From assembly GCA_017623335.1 (NCBI GenBank), contig JAGAPI010000240.1, positions 1 to 7,144 on the forward strand: a DNA stretch of 7,144 bases, in the 5' to 3' direction. Of the stretch, positions 1-6,655 are shown piece after piece. A program made the position numbers and the translations under genes. A model generated the notes under the pieces. It ran no database searches. It was not told where the DNA came from and saw only the letters and a list, made by a program, of their open reading frames with translations. Within the stretch, counting starts at the first letter, position 1; each line of letters starts with the position of its first letter. The stretch comes from Prevotella sp. Its GTDB lineage: Bacteria; Bacteroidota; Bacteroidia; Bacteroidales; Bacteroidaceae.

Positions 1-30
1 ATGAAGTCAGGTGAACTTTATAAAATTTGA
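1..30 (+). CDS. ftsX: Probable C-terminal end of cell-division protein FtsX (partial)
   Basis: The first nine codons read MKSGELYKI and then stop at TGA. The ATG at base 1 is probably an internal methionine, because the window simply begins here. In Bacteroidetes the gene before the DUF3098/uppP pair is usually ftsX, the membrane partner of FtsE in the division-site ABC-type complex that controls peptidoglycan hydrolases, and FtsX proteins in this group tend to end in a short polar tail ending in a motif like LYxI. The identification therefore rests on gene order and a very short tail, not on any domain. It could be the end of another protein. Confidence 0.4.
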   Translation: MKSGELYKI

Positions 31-46
31 AAATAAAAGAAAGATT

Positions 47-307
47 ATGAATAAGAGAAATTTTGCATTTGACAAAGTCAATTACATCTTGCTTGCCATT
101 GGCATGGCAATAGTTGTGCTGGGATTCATCCTCATGAGTGGGGGCGCCAGCACCGAGACTGCATATAATCCTGATATTTTCAGCGTGCGCCGCATTAAGG
201 TTGCTCCGGTGGTGTGCCTGTTTGGATTCTTGTCAATGATTTATGCAGTTATGCGTAAGCCAAAGGACAATGCTGAAGAAAAGGGCAGTGATGATGTAAC
301 AGAGTAA
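47..307 (+). CDS. DUF3098 family small membrane protein
   Basis: This 86-residue protein has a short basic N-terminus (MNKRNFAFDK), a first membrane helix at about residues 12-29 (YILLAIGMAIVVLGFILM), a loop with the family-like pattern NPDIFSVRRIKVAP, a second membrane helix at about 51-67, and a charged acidic C-terminal tail. The NFAF start, the GFILMSGG turn and the NP(D/E)IFSxRRI motif are what I recognise as DUF3098, a Bacteroidetes family of unknown function that commonly sits between ftsX and uppP. The start is ATG 47; a GTG at 11 would add 12 residues outside the family pattern and would overlap the preceding ORF. No biochemical role is known. The neighbours suggest envelope or division work, but that is only inference. 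Confidence 0.85.
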   Translation: MNKRNFAFDKVNYILLAIGMAIVVLGFILMSGGASTETAYNPDIFSVRRIKVAPVVCLFGFLSMIYAVMRKPKDNAEEKGSDDVTE

Positions 308-343
308 TAAGTAAAACAATACAAGATTTTTTGATTTTTAGCT

Positions 344-1147
344 ATGGATTGGTTTCAGGCATTATGCCTTGGTATTTTGCAAGGTCTCACAGAGTATCTT
401 CCGGTGAGTAGTAGTGGTCACCTTGCCATCGGCTCATATCTGTTTGGTATTGAGGACGGTGAGCAAAATCTTGCTTTCATCGTTTTGGTGCATGTTGCCA
501 CGGTGCTCAGTACGTTTGTGGTGCTGTGGAGCGAGATAGAATGGATATTGAAAGGCGTCTTTAAGTTTGAGATGAACGAAGAGACACGATATATGCTCAA
601 CATCATCGTGTCGATGATACCTGTGGGCATTGTCGGAGTGTTCTTCAAGGATGATATAGAGGCAGTGTTTGGTTCTGGACTTTTGATTGTGGGCATCATG
701 CTGCTTGTCACGGCAACGCTGCTCACCATCACACATTATTACAAGCCGCAGCCAAAGGAAAAACTGAGTCTGCGCGATGCCTTTATCATAGGTCTGGCAC
801 AGGCAGCAGCAGTTATGCCGGGACTGTCACGCTCAGGCTCAACAATAGCCACAGGTCTGCTGCTCGGAAATAAGAAGGAAATGCTTGCCAAGTTCTCATT
901 TCTAATGGTCATACCGCCTATTCTTGGCGAGGCTCTGCTTGATGTCGTGAAGGTTGTAAAGGGCGAGGAGGCATTTGGAAATATTGACACCATGCCGCTT
1001 GTTGTGGGCTTTCTTGCAGCTTTCATTAGCGGATGTTTTGCATGCAAGTGGATGATAAGCATTGTGAAGCGCGGTAAGCTGGTGTATTTCGGCATTTATT
1101 GTGCTATTGCTGGTGTCATTGCCACAGCTTGTGCTTTGATTGGATAA
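344..1147 (+). CDS. uppP: Undecaprenyl-diphosphatase UppP (BacA family)
   Basis: This integral membrane enzyme removes a phosphate from undecaprenyl pyrophosphate. That recycles the C55 lipid carrier used for peptidoglycan and surface polysaccharide, and over-expression of this family gives bacitracin resistance. The length (267 residues) is close to E. coli BacA (273). The two signature regions are present: QGLTE at 13-17 followed by PVSSSGH at 20-26 (His26 matches the E. coli catalytic-region His30), and PGLSRSGST at 159-167 with Arg163. Several hydrophobic helices lie between and after them. The first acidic residue of the (E/Q)xxxE motif is Gln13 here; Gln is an accepted variant in this family. 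The gene begins 36 bases after the DUF3098 gene in an A/T-rich spacer with no Shine-Dalgarno, and its end abuts truB. Confidence 0.96.
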   Translation: MDWFQALCLGILQGLTEYLPVSSSGHLAIGSYLFGIEDGEQNLAFIVLVHVATVLSTFVVLWSEIEWILKGVFKFEMNEETRYMLNIIVSMIPVGIVGVFFKDDIEAVFGSGLLIVGIMLLVTATLLTITHYYKPQPKEKLSLRDAFIIGLAQAAAVMPGLSRSGSTIATGLLLGNKKEMLAKFSFLMVIPPILGEALLDVVKVVKGEEAFGNIDTMPLVVGFLAAFISGCFACKWMISIVKRGKLVYFGIYCAIAGVIATACALIG

Positions 1148-1166
1148 TAAATTAAAAACGACAGTA

Positions 1167-1868
1167 GTGAATTTTCAACAGGGAGAGATACTATATCTGA
1201 ACAAACCATATCGTATGTCGAGTTTCGGTGCGCTGGCTCGCATACGGTTTCTTGTTTCACGCAAGTTGGGAGTGAAACGTGTCAAGATGGGGCATGCAGG
1301 AACTCTCGATCCCCTTGCCACAGGCGTGTTGCTGCTCTGCACAGGAAAGATGACCAAGCGCATAAGTGAGTTGCAGTATCACACCAAGGAATACACTGCC
1401 ACGCTGCAGTTGGGGGCAACCACGGCAAGTTATGACCGTGAACATACTGTGGACTACACCTATCCCACTGCACATATCACCCGTGAACTGATTGTCGATA
1501 CGCTCAAACAGTTTGAGGGCGACATCATGCAGGTTCCGCCAGTCTACAGTGCTGTGAAGGTCGACGGACATCGTGCCTACAGGATGGCACGCAAAGGCGG
1601 TGATGTGGAATTGCAGGCAAAGCCGATACATATTGAAGAAATCGAACTCACCGATTTTTCGCCAGCCACCATGCAGGCAAGCATAAGGGTGGTGTGCGGA
1701 AAAGGAACATACATAAGGTCGCTTGCCCGTGACATCGGCGAGGCACTGGGCTCGGGGGCTTTCCTTACGGCATTGTGCCGTACGCGGCTTGGTGATGTCA
1801 CTCTTGACGACTGTATATCAATGGAGGATTTTCCGCAATGGCTGGAGACAATAGAGATAGAAAAGTAA
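1167..1868 (+). CDS. truB: tRNA pseudouridine(55) synthase TruB
   Basis: TruB converts uridine 55 in the T-loop of tRNAs to pseudouridine and also acts as a tRNA-folding chaperone. The catalytic block GHAGTLDPLATGVL is intact, with the nucleophilic Asp in GTLDP, and the later family blocks are readable: YTATLQLGATTASYDREH, VPPVYSAVKVDGHRAY and CGKGTYIRSLARDIG. I chose the GTG at 1167, which gives 233 residues. The protein then opens with NFQQGEILYLNKP, as TruB proteins in this group do, and the catalytic Asp is residue 48, the same number as in E. coli. A TTG at 1140 in the same frame would add nine residues and overlap the uppP stop by 8 bases; it is possible but less likely. The family's C-terminal PUA-like extension is absent or very short, so this is a compact form compared with E. 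coli (314 residues). Confidence 0.95.
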   Translation: MNFQQGEILYLNKPYRMSSFGALARIRFLVSRKLGVKRVKMGHAGTLDPLATGVLLLCTGKMTKRISELQYHTKEYTATLQLGATTASYDREHTVDYTYPTAHITRELIVDTLKQFEGDIMQVPPVYSAVKVDGHRAYRMARKGGDVELQAKPIHIEEIELTDFSPATMQASIRVVCGKGTYIRSLARDIGEALGSGAFLTALCRTRLGDVTLDDCISMEDFPQWLETIEIEK

Positions 1869-1890
1869 AAAATAAAGTTATACTGATATA

Positions 1891-2997
1891 ATGAAGTTAT
1901 CACAATTTGATTTCAAACTGCCGCAGTCGCAGATTGCACTTGAACCGCCACATAAGGTGTTTAAGGAGGACGACGGTACCGAGGAAAAGGTGTACAATCG
2001 TGATGATTGCCGCCTGATGGTGATTCACCGGAAAAGCGAGAAAATAGAGTCGGGACTCAAGTTTAAGGAGCTTGTAAACTATTTCGATGAGGGTGATGTA
2101 TTCATTTTCAACGATACAAAGGTGTTCCCAGCCCGTCTCTACGGCACAAAGGAGAAGACAGATGCCATGATTGAGGTGTTTCTGCTCAGAGAACTCAATG
2201 CAGAGTTCCGTTTGTGGGATGTGCTTGTGGAGCCGGCACGCAAGATTCGTATTGGCAACAAGTTGTTTTTCGACGGTGACGGGCCTATGGTGGCGGAGGT
2301 AATCGACAACACCACAAGTCGCGGACGTACACTGCGATTTCTTTACGACTGTCCTCACGATGAGTTCAAAAAAGAGCTTTTTGCCCTCGGCACGGCACCG
2401 CTGCCGCGATATATCATTGATAAGCGTGAGGTGAACAAGGACGACATGGAGAATTTCCAGACCATCTATGCAAAGCATGAAGGAGCTGTAACTGCTCCTG
2501 CTACTGGACTGCATTTCACCCGTCAGCTTATGAAGCGCATGGAAATACGCGGAGTAGAGCCGGCATATATCACTGTGCACTGCGGACTGGGGTGCTTTGA
2601 CCCTATAGAGGTGGAAGATCTCACAAAGCATAAGATGGGCAGTGAGAAGATGACCATAACACAGGAGACCTGCGACTTGGTGAACTCACACAAGAAGGAC
2701 GGTCACCGCATCTGTGCCATTGGAATCAACACCATACGTGCCACCGAGACCTCTGTGGGCACCGATGGTTTCTTGAAGGAGTATGACGGGTGGACCAATA
2801 AGTTCATATTCCCGCCCTACGATTTCGGACTGTGCAACGCTCTTGTTTCCAACTTCTATCATCCAATGTCGACAATGGTTATGACTGCTGCTGCATTCGG
2901 CGGCTACGATGTGGTGATGAAGGCATACCGTCAGGCTGTTGAGGAAGGCTATATGTTCGGTTGCTATGGCGATGCTTTCCTCATTCTCGACGATTAA
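1891..2997 (+). CDS. queA: S-adenosylmethionine:tRNA ribosyltransferase-isomerase QueA
   Basis: QueA transfers and isomerises the ribosyl group of S-adenosylmethionine onto preQ1 at position 34 of GUN-anticodon tRNAs, making epoxyqueuosine, the penultimate step of queuosine synthesis. The 368 residues match the usual family length. Motifs seen in order are [11 protein letters not shown] at the start, [13 protein letters not shown] (73-85), APLPRYI (169-175), [14 protein letters not shown] (197-210), [10 protein letters not shown] (227-236), INTIRATET (279-287), [11 protein letters not shown] (302-312), [11 protein letters not shown] (321-331) and the closing YGDAFLIL. Residues about 22-45, acidic and including [11 protein letters not shown], form the longer N-terminal loop I associate with Bacteroidetes QueA. 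The ATG at 1891 follows truB by 22 bases, and folK starts 5 bases after the stop, so translation of these genes is probably coupled. Confidence 0.97.
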   Translation: MKLSQFDFKLPQSQIALEPPHKVFKEDDGTEEKVYNRDDCRLMVIHRKSEKIESGLKFKELVNYFDEGDVFIFNDTKVFPARLYGTKEKTDAMIEVFLLRELNAEFRLWDVLVEPARKIRIGNKLFFDGDGPMVAEVIDNTTSRGRTLRFLYDCPHDEFKKELFALGTAPLPRYIIDKREVNKDDMENFQTIYAKHEGAVTAPATGLHFTRQLMKRMEIRGVEPAYITVHCGLGCFDPIEVEDLTKHKMGSEKMTITQETCDLVNSHKKDGHRICAIGINTIRATETSVGTDGFLKEYDGWTNKFIFPPYDFGLCNALVSNFYHPMSTMVMTAAAFGGYDVVMKAYRQAVEEGYMFGCYGDAFLILDD

Positions 2998-3002
2998 ATG
3001 TT

Positions 3003-3416
3003 ATGCACAAGGTTTATTTCTCTTTAGGCACTAACCTCGGCAACCGCGAGGAGATGCTCAACAGGGCAATAATGCTGATAAACACGAAGATTGGCACTGT
3101 GGTGTGCCAATCTTCTTTTTATGACACTGCTCCCTGGGGATTCCATAGCGACAACCGTTTTCTCAACGCTGCCGTGTGCTGTCTCACAGCCTTGTCGCCC
3201 CATGATGTGCTTCGCGAGAGTCAGGGGATAGAGCGCCTATTGGGCAGAACGCGCAAATCCGTCGGCGGCGAATATCACGACCGTCCCATCGACATCGACA
3301 TATTGCTATATGACGATATAACCGTAGACACCCCGGAATTGAAAATCCCGCACCCTTTGATGCGGGAGCGGGATTTTGTGATGATGCCGTTAAGGGAAAT
3401 CAGTACAGATTTCTAA
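3003..3416 (+). CDS. folK: 2-amino-4-hydroxy-6-hydroxymethyldihydropteridine diphosphokinase (HPPK)
   Basis: HPPK transfers pyrophosphate from ATP to 6-hydroxymethyl-7,8-dihydropterin, the step before dihydropteroate synthase in folate synthesis; it is cytosolic. The protein has 137 residues. It shows the opening YFSLGTNLGNRE (5-16), SSFYDTAPWGF (37-47), FLNAAVCC (53-60), the magnesium-binding block DRPIDIDILLYDD (93-105, with Asp97 and Asp99) and IPHPLMRERDFVMMPLREI (115-133). The start is ATG 3003; an upstream TTG-type start at 2961 would lie inside queA and add unrelated residues. The protein stops right after the PLREI motif, so it lacks roughly the last 20 residues found in E. coli HPPK (159 residues). 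The active-site blocks lie upstream and are complete, so it is probably functional. A terminator-like hairpin lies inside the gene at 3086-3120. Confidence 0.95.
   Translation: MHKVYFSLGTNLGNREEMLNRAIMLINTKIGTVVCQSSFYDTAPWGFHSDNRFLNAAVCCLTALSPHDVLRESQGIERLLGRTRKSVGGEYHDRPIDIDILLYDDITVDTPELKIPHPLMRERDFVMMPLREISTDF
3086..3120 (+). terminator. Terminator-like hairpin inside folK
   Basis: A perfect 12-bp inverted repeat, GAAGATTGGCAC (3086-3097) and GTGCCAATCTTC (3104-3115), encloses a 6-base loop and is followed at once by five T residues (3116-3120). This is the form of an intrinsic terminator for plus-strand transcription. It lies entirely in coding sequence, at folK codons 28-40, encoding TKIGTVVCQSSF, which fits the normal protein family. 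It may be a chance product of coding constraint, or it may stop part of the transcription coming from queA. On the minus strand it is not followed by a T run. Confidence 0.4.
3342..3377 (-). terminator. Hairpin with A/T flanks near the convergent gene ends
   Basis: AAAATCCCGC (3342-3351) and GCGGGATTTT (3368-3377) form a perfect 10-bp inverted repeat with a 16-base loop. The symmetrical A-tract/G+C stem/T-tract layout is typical of bidirectional terminators. It lies in the last codons of folK and begins 46 bases past the stop of the minus-strand export gene, so a role in ending that minus-strand transcript is the simplest reading. A second, mutually exclusive stem, CCCGCA (3347-3352) with TGCGGG (3361-3366), is also possible. 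The T tract is only four bases, so the assignment is tentative. Confidence 0.4.
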
Positions 3417-3422
3417 AATTTG

Positions 3423-5954
3423 CTATTTTATGAGGTTGGCGATTGTGGCTATCATGGTTGCAATCGATGCTGTTCCGCTTGCCAGTGCCACCACCTCCGT
3501 TGTTGACATCTTCTGTCCGCGTGGTTTGCTCGGGACTATTATTTCGCATCCCGGCTCAATCTTCACACCGCGTCCCACCTGTGCCACAGCACCGTTCATA
3601 TATATAATGTATGTCTTGCTCTTCTTGGCGCGGTTGCCGTAGCCTCCGGCCTGTTTCACATAGTAGTTCACGCTCTTGCCCTTTTGGTAAGTCACGGTGT
3701 TCGGGTACATCACGTTACCGTTGATTTTCACGGAGTTCGTGAATTGTGGTATTATAATTCTGTCGCCTTTGCGCAGTACAACGTCGCTTGAGCTGCCTGG
3801 ATTTTTTATTGCCTCCTCCATGTCTATGGCAAAATAGTAGGTGCTTCCTAAGTCAAGCTGTTTCACATTGATGGTGTCTCCGTCGGCATTCTGTACGCTG
3901 AGCATCTTCTGCACTGTCTGCATTCTCAGTCGCTCATCGGGAGTGATGGTACGCTCAAGGCGTGCTCCTTTGATGTATGCCCATTTGGTAAATCCTCCAG
4001 CCTGCGATATAATGTCGCTCAGGCGCTGGTCTTTCTGTGACAGGGTATATTCACCGGGGTACAATATCTCACCTTCAACTTTAATGTTGCTTTGCTCCAC
4101 ATAACCGGGGCTGGTGCGCACATACACTTCGTCAAATGGCTGGAGGGTGAATCCCTGTTCGCCATCGATGATAAAGCCGTCTTTCAGGCTGAATGTGAAG
4201 GTGCGCGCTATTGTGTCGGTAGCTGTTGTGGCATTGGGATTGATGATGCGGCGGCTGACGTCAACCTTCTTCATCGATGCGGCATCCTTCAGTCCGCCCG
4301 CCTGCAGCACAAAGTCCTCGATGGTCTCGTTGTCGGCATATTTGTAGATTCCGGGATACATCACTTCACCGTGTATGGTGATGGTCTTCTCCTCTTCAAG
4401 CTCTTTCTTGCTTGGTACATATAGCACGTCCTCGTTGCGCAGTGGTATGTCAGCCACAGAGCCGTTGAGTATGCCCTGCAGGTCTACCGCGAGAACTTCT
4501 AAAGTGCGGTCCGCCTTCATGCGGTGCATCACTGCGTGAGGCGTAAACGCATCTTCTGTCACTCCCTCGGCATGCTCAATCAGCTGTTTCACGCTCGAAA
4601 TCTCGCCGCCCACCTGATACATTCCGGGGCGGAACACAGCTCCCTTCACTTCCACCATGTTCTGGAAACGAGGCAATACCGAGTCTACGCTTAGCGAGTC
4701 CTCGTCTTCCAGCTTGAAGGTGTTAAGTTCAAACTCCCCCACATTATATACAGAGTACTGTGTGCCTGCCTTGCGCACCAGTCTCACCGACTTCTTGTAG
4801 GCATCGCCGGTAAATCCTCCGGCATATTTCAGTACGGTGCCCACGCTCTCGCTGCGTTTCATCTCATAGTACATCGGGCGCTTCACCTTTCCCGTGATGT
4901 TCACCAGACAGTCATATTCGCCCACGATTATCACATCGCCCTCGGTAAGACGTATGTTGCCGGTGAGCCGTCCGTTGAGTATGTAGTCGTAGATGTCCAC
5001 GGCGGTGATTTGTCTGCCGCCTCTATACACTTTTATATTACGCAGCGTACCAATCTCGTTTATTCCGCCAGCCATATAAAGGGCATGAAACACTGTGGCA
5101 AACGCCGACAGGGTGTAGGAGCCTGGGGCGTTTACGTTGCCCATCACGTTCACCATAATAGTCTTGGTCTGCCCCACGGTGAGATTTATTCTCGAACTGC
5201 TGTAGCGCGCACCAAGCGTAGAGCGCAGGCGGCTGTTCGCCTGTGCCACGGTGAGCCCGCTCACGCTCACGGGACCAAAGCCCTCAATCACCACTGTCCC
5301 GTCGGGGGTTACCGTGCTCTCAATGGTTTTCTGTGATGCACCGTAGATGTCTATATACACAGCATCGCCGGGACCCAGACGGTAGTTTTGCGGAGTGGCA
5401 ATGTTCATGCTTGGCTCAAAGGTCAGATCCTTGTTGTTGAAAATATCACGCCCGAACACCTTGCGCTTGTTCTTGTCCTCATTCTTGCCCGCCATCATCT
5501 CAAGATATTCGCGGTCGTATATCTCTGTAGAGTCGGGCATAAACGAACTCAGTTCGCGTTGCATCAGCTGATAGTTTGGATTGGTGGCATCAGTGGCTTT
5601 AGAATCCTGTGTGCCGTCAGTGCGGCGGTATTTCGACACCGTGTTGGCATTCTCCTTTTTCTTGCCGTTGTTCTTGCGCATGCGGTCGTTGGTCTTTCCC
5701 GATGTGGTAATGTCTTTCACTCCCAATCCGTCATCATTCATCTGACGCTCGTATTTGCTTTTCACCCGCCGTATCTGGTCAATGGTTACTCCGCGCTGCA
5801 TAAGTTTCGTCACTATCTGTGCCTGCGAAGTGCCTGCTTCGTGCTCCTTCACCACAAATTCCATTATCTGTGTGTCGGTCATCGACGACTGGGCACATAC
5901 AGTCTCTGCCGTAAGGCAGGCTAACAGCAACAGCGATATGATATACTTTCTCAT
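3423..5954 (-). CDS. Polysaccharide export protein with poly-export domain and six SLBB-type repeats
   Basis: This 843-residue protein belongs to the outer-membrane polysaccharide export (OPX, Wza-like) group, which forms the periplasm-to-outer-membrane channel for capsule or exopolysaccharide. An N-terminal signal peptide (MRKYIISLLLLA, probable cleavage VCA|Q after residue 21) is followed by a small helical domain (about 24-72), a polar low-complexity linker rich in K, N, T and D (about 75-128), and the poly-export domain opening with YRLGPGDAVYIDIYGA (191-206). Six SLBB-type units begin near residues 266, 350, 434, 525, 623 and 741; most share a G(N/K/E)VxxPGxY turn and an (Q/Y)AGG segment. 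A hydrophobic small-residue helix at about 820-842 could be the membrane segment, as the C-terminal helix is in Wza. No lipoprotein signal is convincing. The protein is far longer than E. coli Wza (379 residues). No Wzc-like kinase, flippase or glycosyltransferase lies in the window, so the polysaccharide it serves is unknown. Confidence 0.93.
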   Translation of the reverse strand: MRKYIISLLLLACLTAETVCAQSSMTDTQIMEFVVKEHEAGTSQAQIVTKLMQRGVTIDQIRRVKSKYERQMNDDGLGVKDITTSGKTNDRMRKNNGKKKENANTVSKYRRTDGTQDSKATDATNPNYQLMQRELSSFMPDSTEIYDREYLEMMAGKNEDKNKRKVFGRDIFNNKDLTFEPSMNIATPQNYRLGPGDAVYIDIYGASQKTIESTVTPDGTVVIEGFGPVSVSGLTVAQANSRLRSTLGARYSSSRINLTVGQTKTIMVNVMGNVNAPGSYTLSAFATVFHALYMAGGINEIGTLRNIKVYRGGRQITAVDIYDYILNGRLTGNIRLTEGDVIIVGEYDCLVNITGKVKRPMYYEMKRSESVGTVLKYAGGFTGDAYKKSVRLVRKAGTQYSVYNVGEFELNTFKLEDEDSLSVDSVLPRFQNMVEVKGAVFRPGMYQVGGEISSVKQLIEHAEGVTEDAFTPHAVMHRMKADRTLEVLAVDLQGILNGSVADIPLRNEDVLYVPSKKELEEEKTITIHGEVMYPGIYKYADNETIEDFVLQAGGLKDAASMKKVDVSRRIINPNATTATDTIARTFTFSLKDGFIIDGEQGFTLQPFDEVYVRTSPGYVEQSNIKVEGEILYPGEYTLSQKDQRLSDIISQAGGFTKWAYIKGARLERTITPDERLRMQTVQKMLSVQNADGDTINVKQLDLGSTYYFAIDMEEAIKNPGSSSDVVLRKGDRIIIPQFTNSVKINGNVMYPNTVTYQKGKSVNYYVKQAGGYGNRAKKSKTYIIYMNGAVAQVGRGVKIEPGCEIIVPSKPRGQKMSTTEVVALASGTASIATMIATIANLIK

Positions 5955-5963
5955 TATTTTTTT

Positions 5964-5979
5964 ATATAATTAATTATAT
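5964..5979. repeat. Perfect 16-bp A/T palindrome in the export gene leader
   Basis: ATATAATTAATTATAT reads the same on both strands. It lies 9 bases upstream of the export gene's start codon, within the 5' leader expected from the promoter at 6033-6064. It could be a regulator site, could form a weak hairpin over the translation start, or could simply reflect the A/T-rich initiation regions usual in Bacteroidetes, which lack Shine-Dalgarno sequences. Confidence 0.45.
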
Positions 5980-6032
5980 TGTTTTCTTTACGATAAACTC
6001 TGAAAATGCGTTTTTATTGTATAAAATCAGCC

Positions 6033-6064
6033 GCAAAGATACATATTTTTATTCAAATCTGCAA
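6033..6064 (-). promoter_or_regulatory. Bacteroidetes-type promoter for the polysaccharide export gene
   Basis: Read on the minus strand, TATCTTTGC (6041 down to 6033) matches the Bacteroidetes -7 element TAnnTTTG exactly. A TTG (6064-6062) lies 20 bp upstream of it, at the spacing expected for the -33 element. Transcription would start about 70 bases before the ATG at 5954. This is a consensus match only. Confidence 0.65.
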
Positions 6065-6092
6065 GGTAAACGTAAAATATTCATAAAAACTC

Positions 6093-6124
6093 TTGGAAAT
6101 CTCACTTTTTATATTTAATTTTGC
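6093..6124 (+). promoter_or_regulatory. Bacteroidetes-type promoter for ssrA
   Basis: TAATTTTGC (6116-6124) matches the -7 element TAnnTTTG, with a TTG (6093-6095) 20 bp upstream as the -33 element. The predicted start near 6130 gives a leader of about 25 bases that RNase P would remove to form the mature tmRNA 5' end at 6157. The promoter is divergent from that of the export gene; the two -33 elements are 28 bases apart. Confidence 0.65.
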
Positions 6125-6156
6125 ACCGATTTTCATTAGAAATCACATACTGTCTT

Positions 6157-6555
6157 GGGGCTGACTGGATTTGACAGCGGGTTGAGATGGTACGTAAGCA
6201 TGCGGAGTGGCGGCTGTACACTCCATAATCCATTCGGTCAAAAATTTATCTGGCGAAAACAAGTACGCTCTCGCTGCCTAATCGAAGTACAGTAGATTAC
6301 TGGCTTTATCCTCCCACCAGGTGAGAGGACGAGACATCGCCCGGAGGCTGTTGTTCCGAAGCTCTTCGACATGGCGGTGCGGTTAAATCGGAAATAGTCA
6401 GGCTAAAGCTCCGTCGGCCTGATGAAATTTTAGGAGATAAGGTTGCAGTTGGTGGTCCGGGTCTTGCTGCAGCACGAAAACCGAAGGCCGGAATAAGCAT
6501 GTAGAAAGCGTATGGTTTCCCTGTTTGGACGAGGGTTCGACTCCCTCCAGCTCCA
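6157..6555 (+). ncRNA. ssrA: Transfer-messenger RNA (tmRNA)
   Basis: tmRNA rescues ribosomes stalled on broken mRNAs. It enters as an alanyl-tRNA mimic with SmpB, then supplies a short reading frame that adds a degradation tag. The gene opens with GGGGCTGACTGGATTTGACA and closes with the T-arm GAGGG-TTCGACT-CCCTC (6531-6547). The acceptor stem pairs GGGGCTG (6157-6163) with CAGCTCC (6548-6554) and contains the G3-U70 wobble pair used by alanyl-tRNA synthetase; A6555 is the discriminator base. The following bases are CAG, so the CCA end is not encoded and would be added after transcription. The one-piece length of about 399 bases is normal. A run of six T (6559-6564) follows the acceptor. A promoter is visible at 6093-6124. 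Confidence 0.97.
6252..6281 (+). other. ssrA: tmRNA tag-peptide reading frame
   Basis: The frame GGC GAA AAC AAG TAC GCT CTC GCT GCC TAA encodes GENKYALAA. It begins with Gly as in other Bacteroidetes tags and ends in the YALAA signal recognised by ClpXP-type proteases and adaptors. With the alanine carried by the tmRNA, the appended tag would be AGENKYALAA. The resume codon is GGC at 6252. Confidence 0.93.
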
Positions 6556-6564
6556 CAGTTTTTT
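6531..6564 (+). terminator. Possible ssrA terminator (T-arm stem plus T run)
   Basis: Six T residues (6559-6564) follow the tmRNA acceptor by three bases. The nearest local stem is the T-arm (6531-6547), 11 bases upstream, so this is not a canonical intrinsic terminator, and no better hairpin lies just downstream. Termination here is plausible but unproven. Confidence 0.25.
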
Positions 6565-6655
6565 ATACATTTGTTTTCATGGGTAGAGGTTGTAATAGTT
6601 TTATGCGTTTTGCTCGTCAAACGTTGCTATTTCATTCTGAGAAAATATATGCCGT

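Noticed and set aside
11..46. An extended GTG start for the DUF3098 protein
   Set aside because: The added residues overlap the end of the preceding ORF and precede the conserved NFAF start. ATG 47 fits the family.
1900..2631. A 243-residue ORF antisense to queA
   Set aside because: It is fully covered by the well-supported queA gene, has no motif, and reflects codon bias of the sense strand.
2961..3002. An extended N-terminus for folK within queA
   Set aside because: The 14 added residues are basic and unlike HPPK. ATG 3003 begins the conserved YFSLGTNLGN strand directly.
5388..5924. A 178-residue plus-strand ORF opposite the start of the export gene
   Set aside because: It is a His/Val/Leu-rich shadow of the export gene with no recognisable domain. 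The sense protein has clear signal peptide and domain motifs.
5916..5954. A possible lipoprotein signal (LLAC at residues 10-13) in the export protein
   Set aside because: The hydrophobic segment before Cys13 is only about seven residues and the position is too early for a usual lipobox. Cleavage after VCA at residue 21 fits better.
6306..6620. A 104-residue minus-strand ORF containing GAGGSRTLVQTGKPYAF
   Set aside because: It lies almost wholly antisense to the tmRNA. Such antisense ORFs are recurrent false predictions caused by the conserved RNA sequence, and the T-arm reads out as the GGSRTL string.
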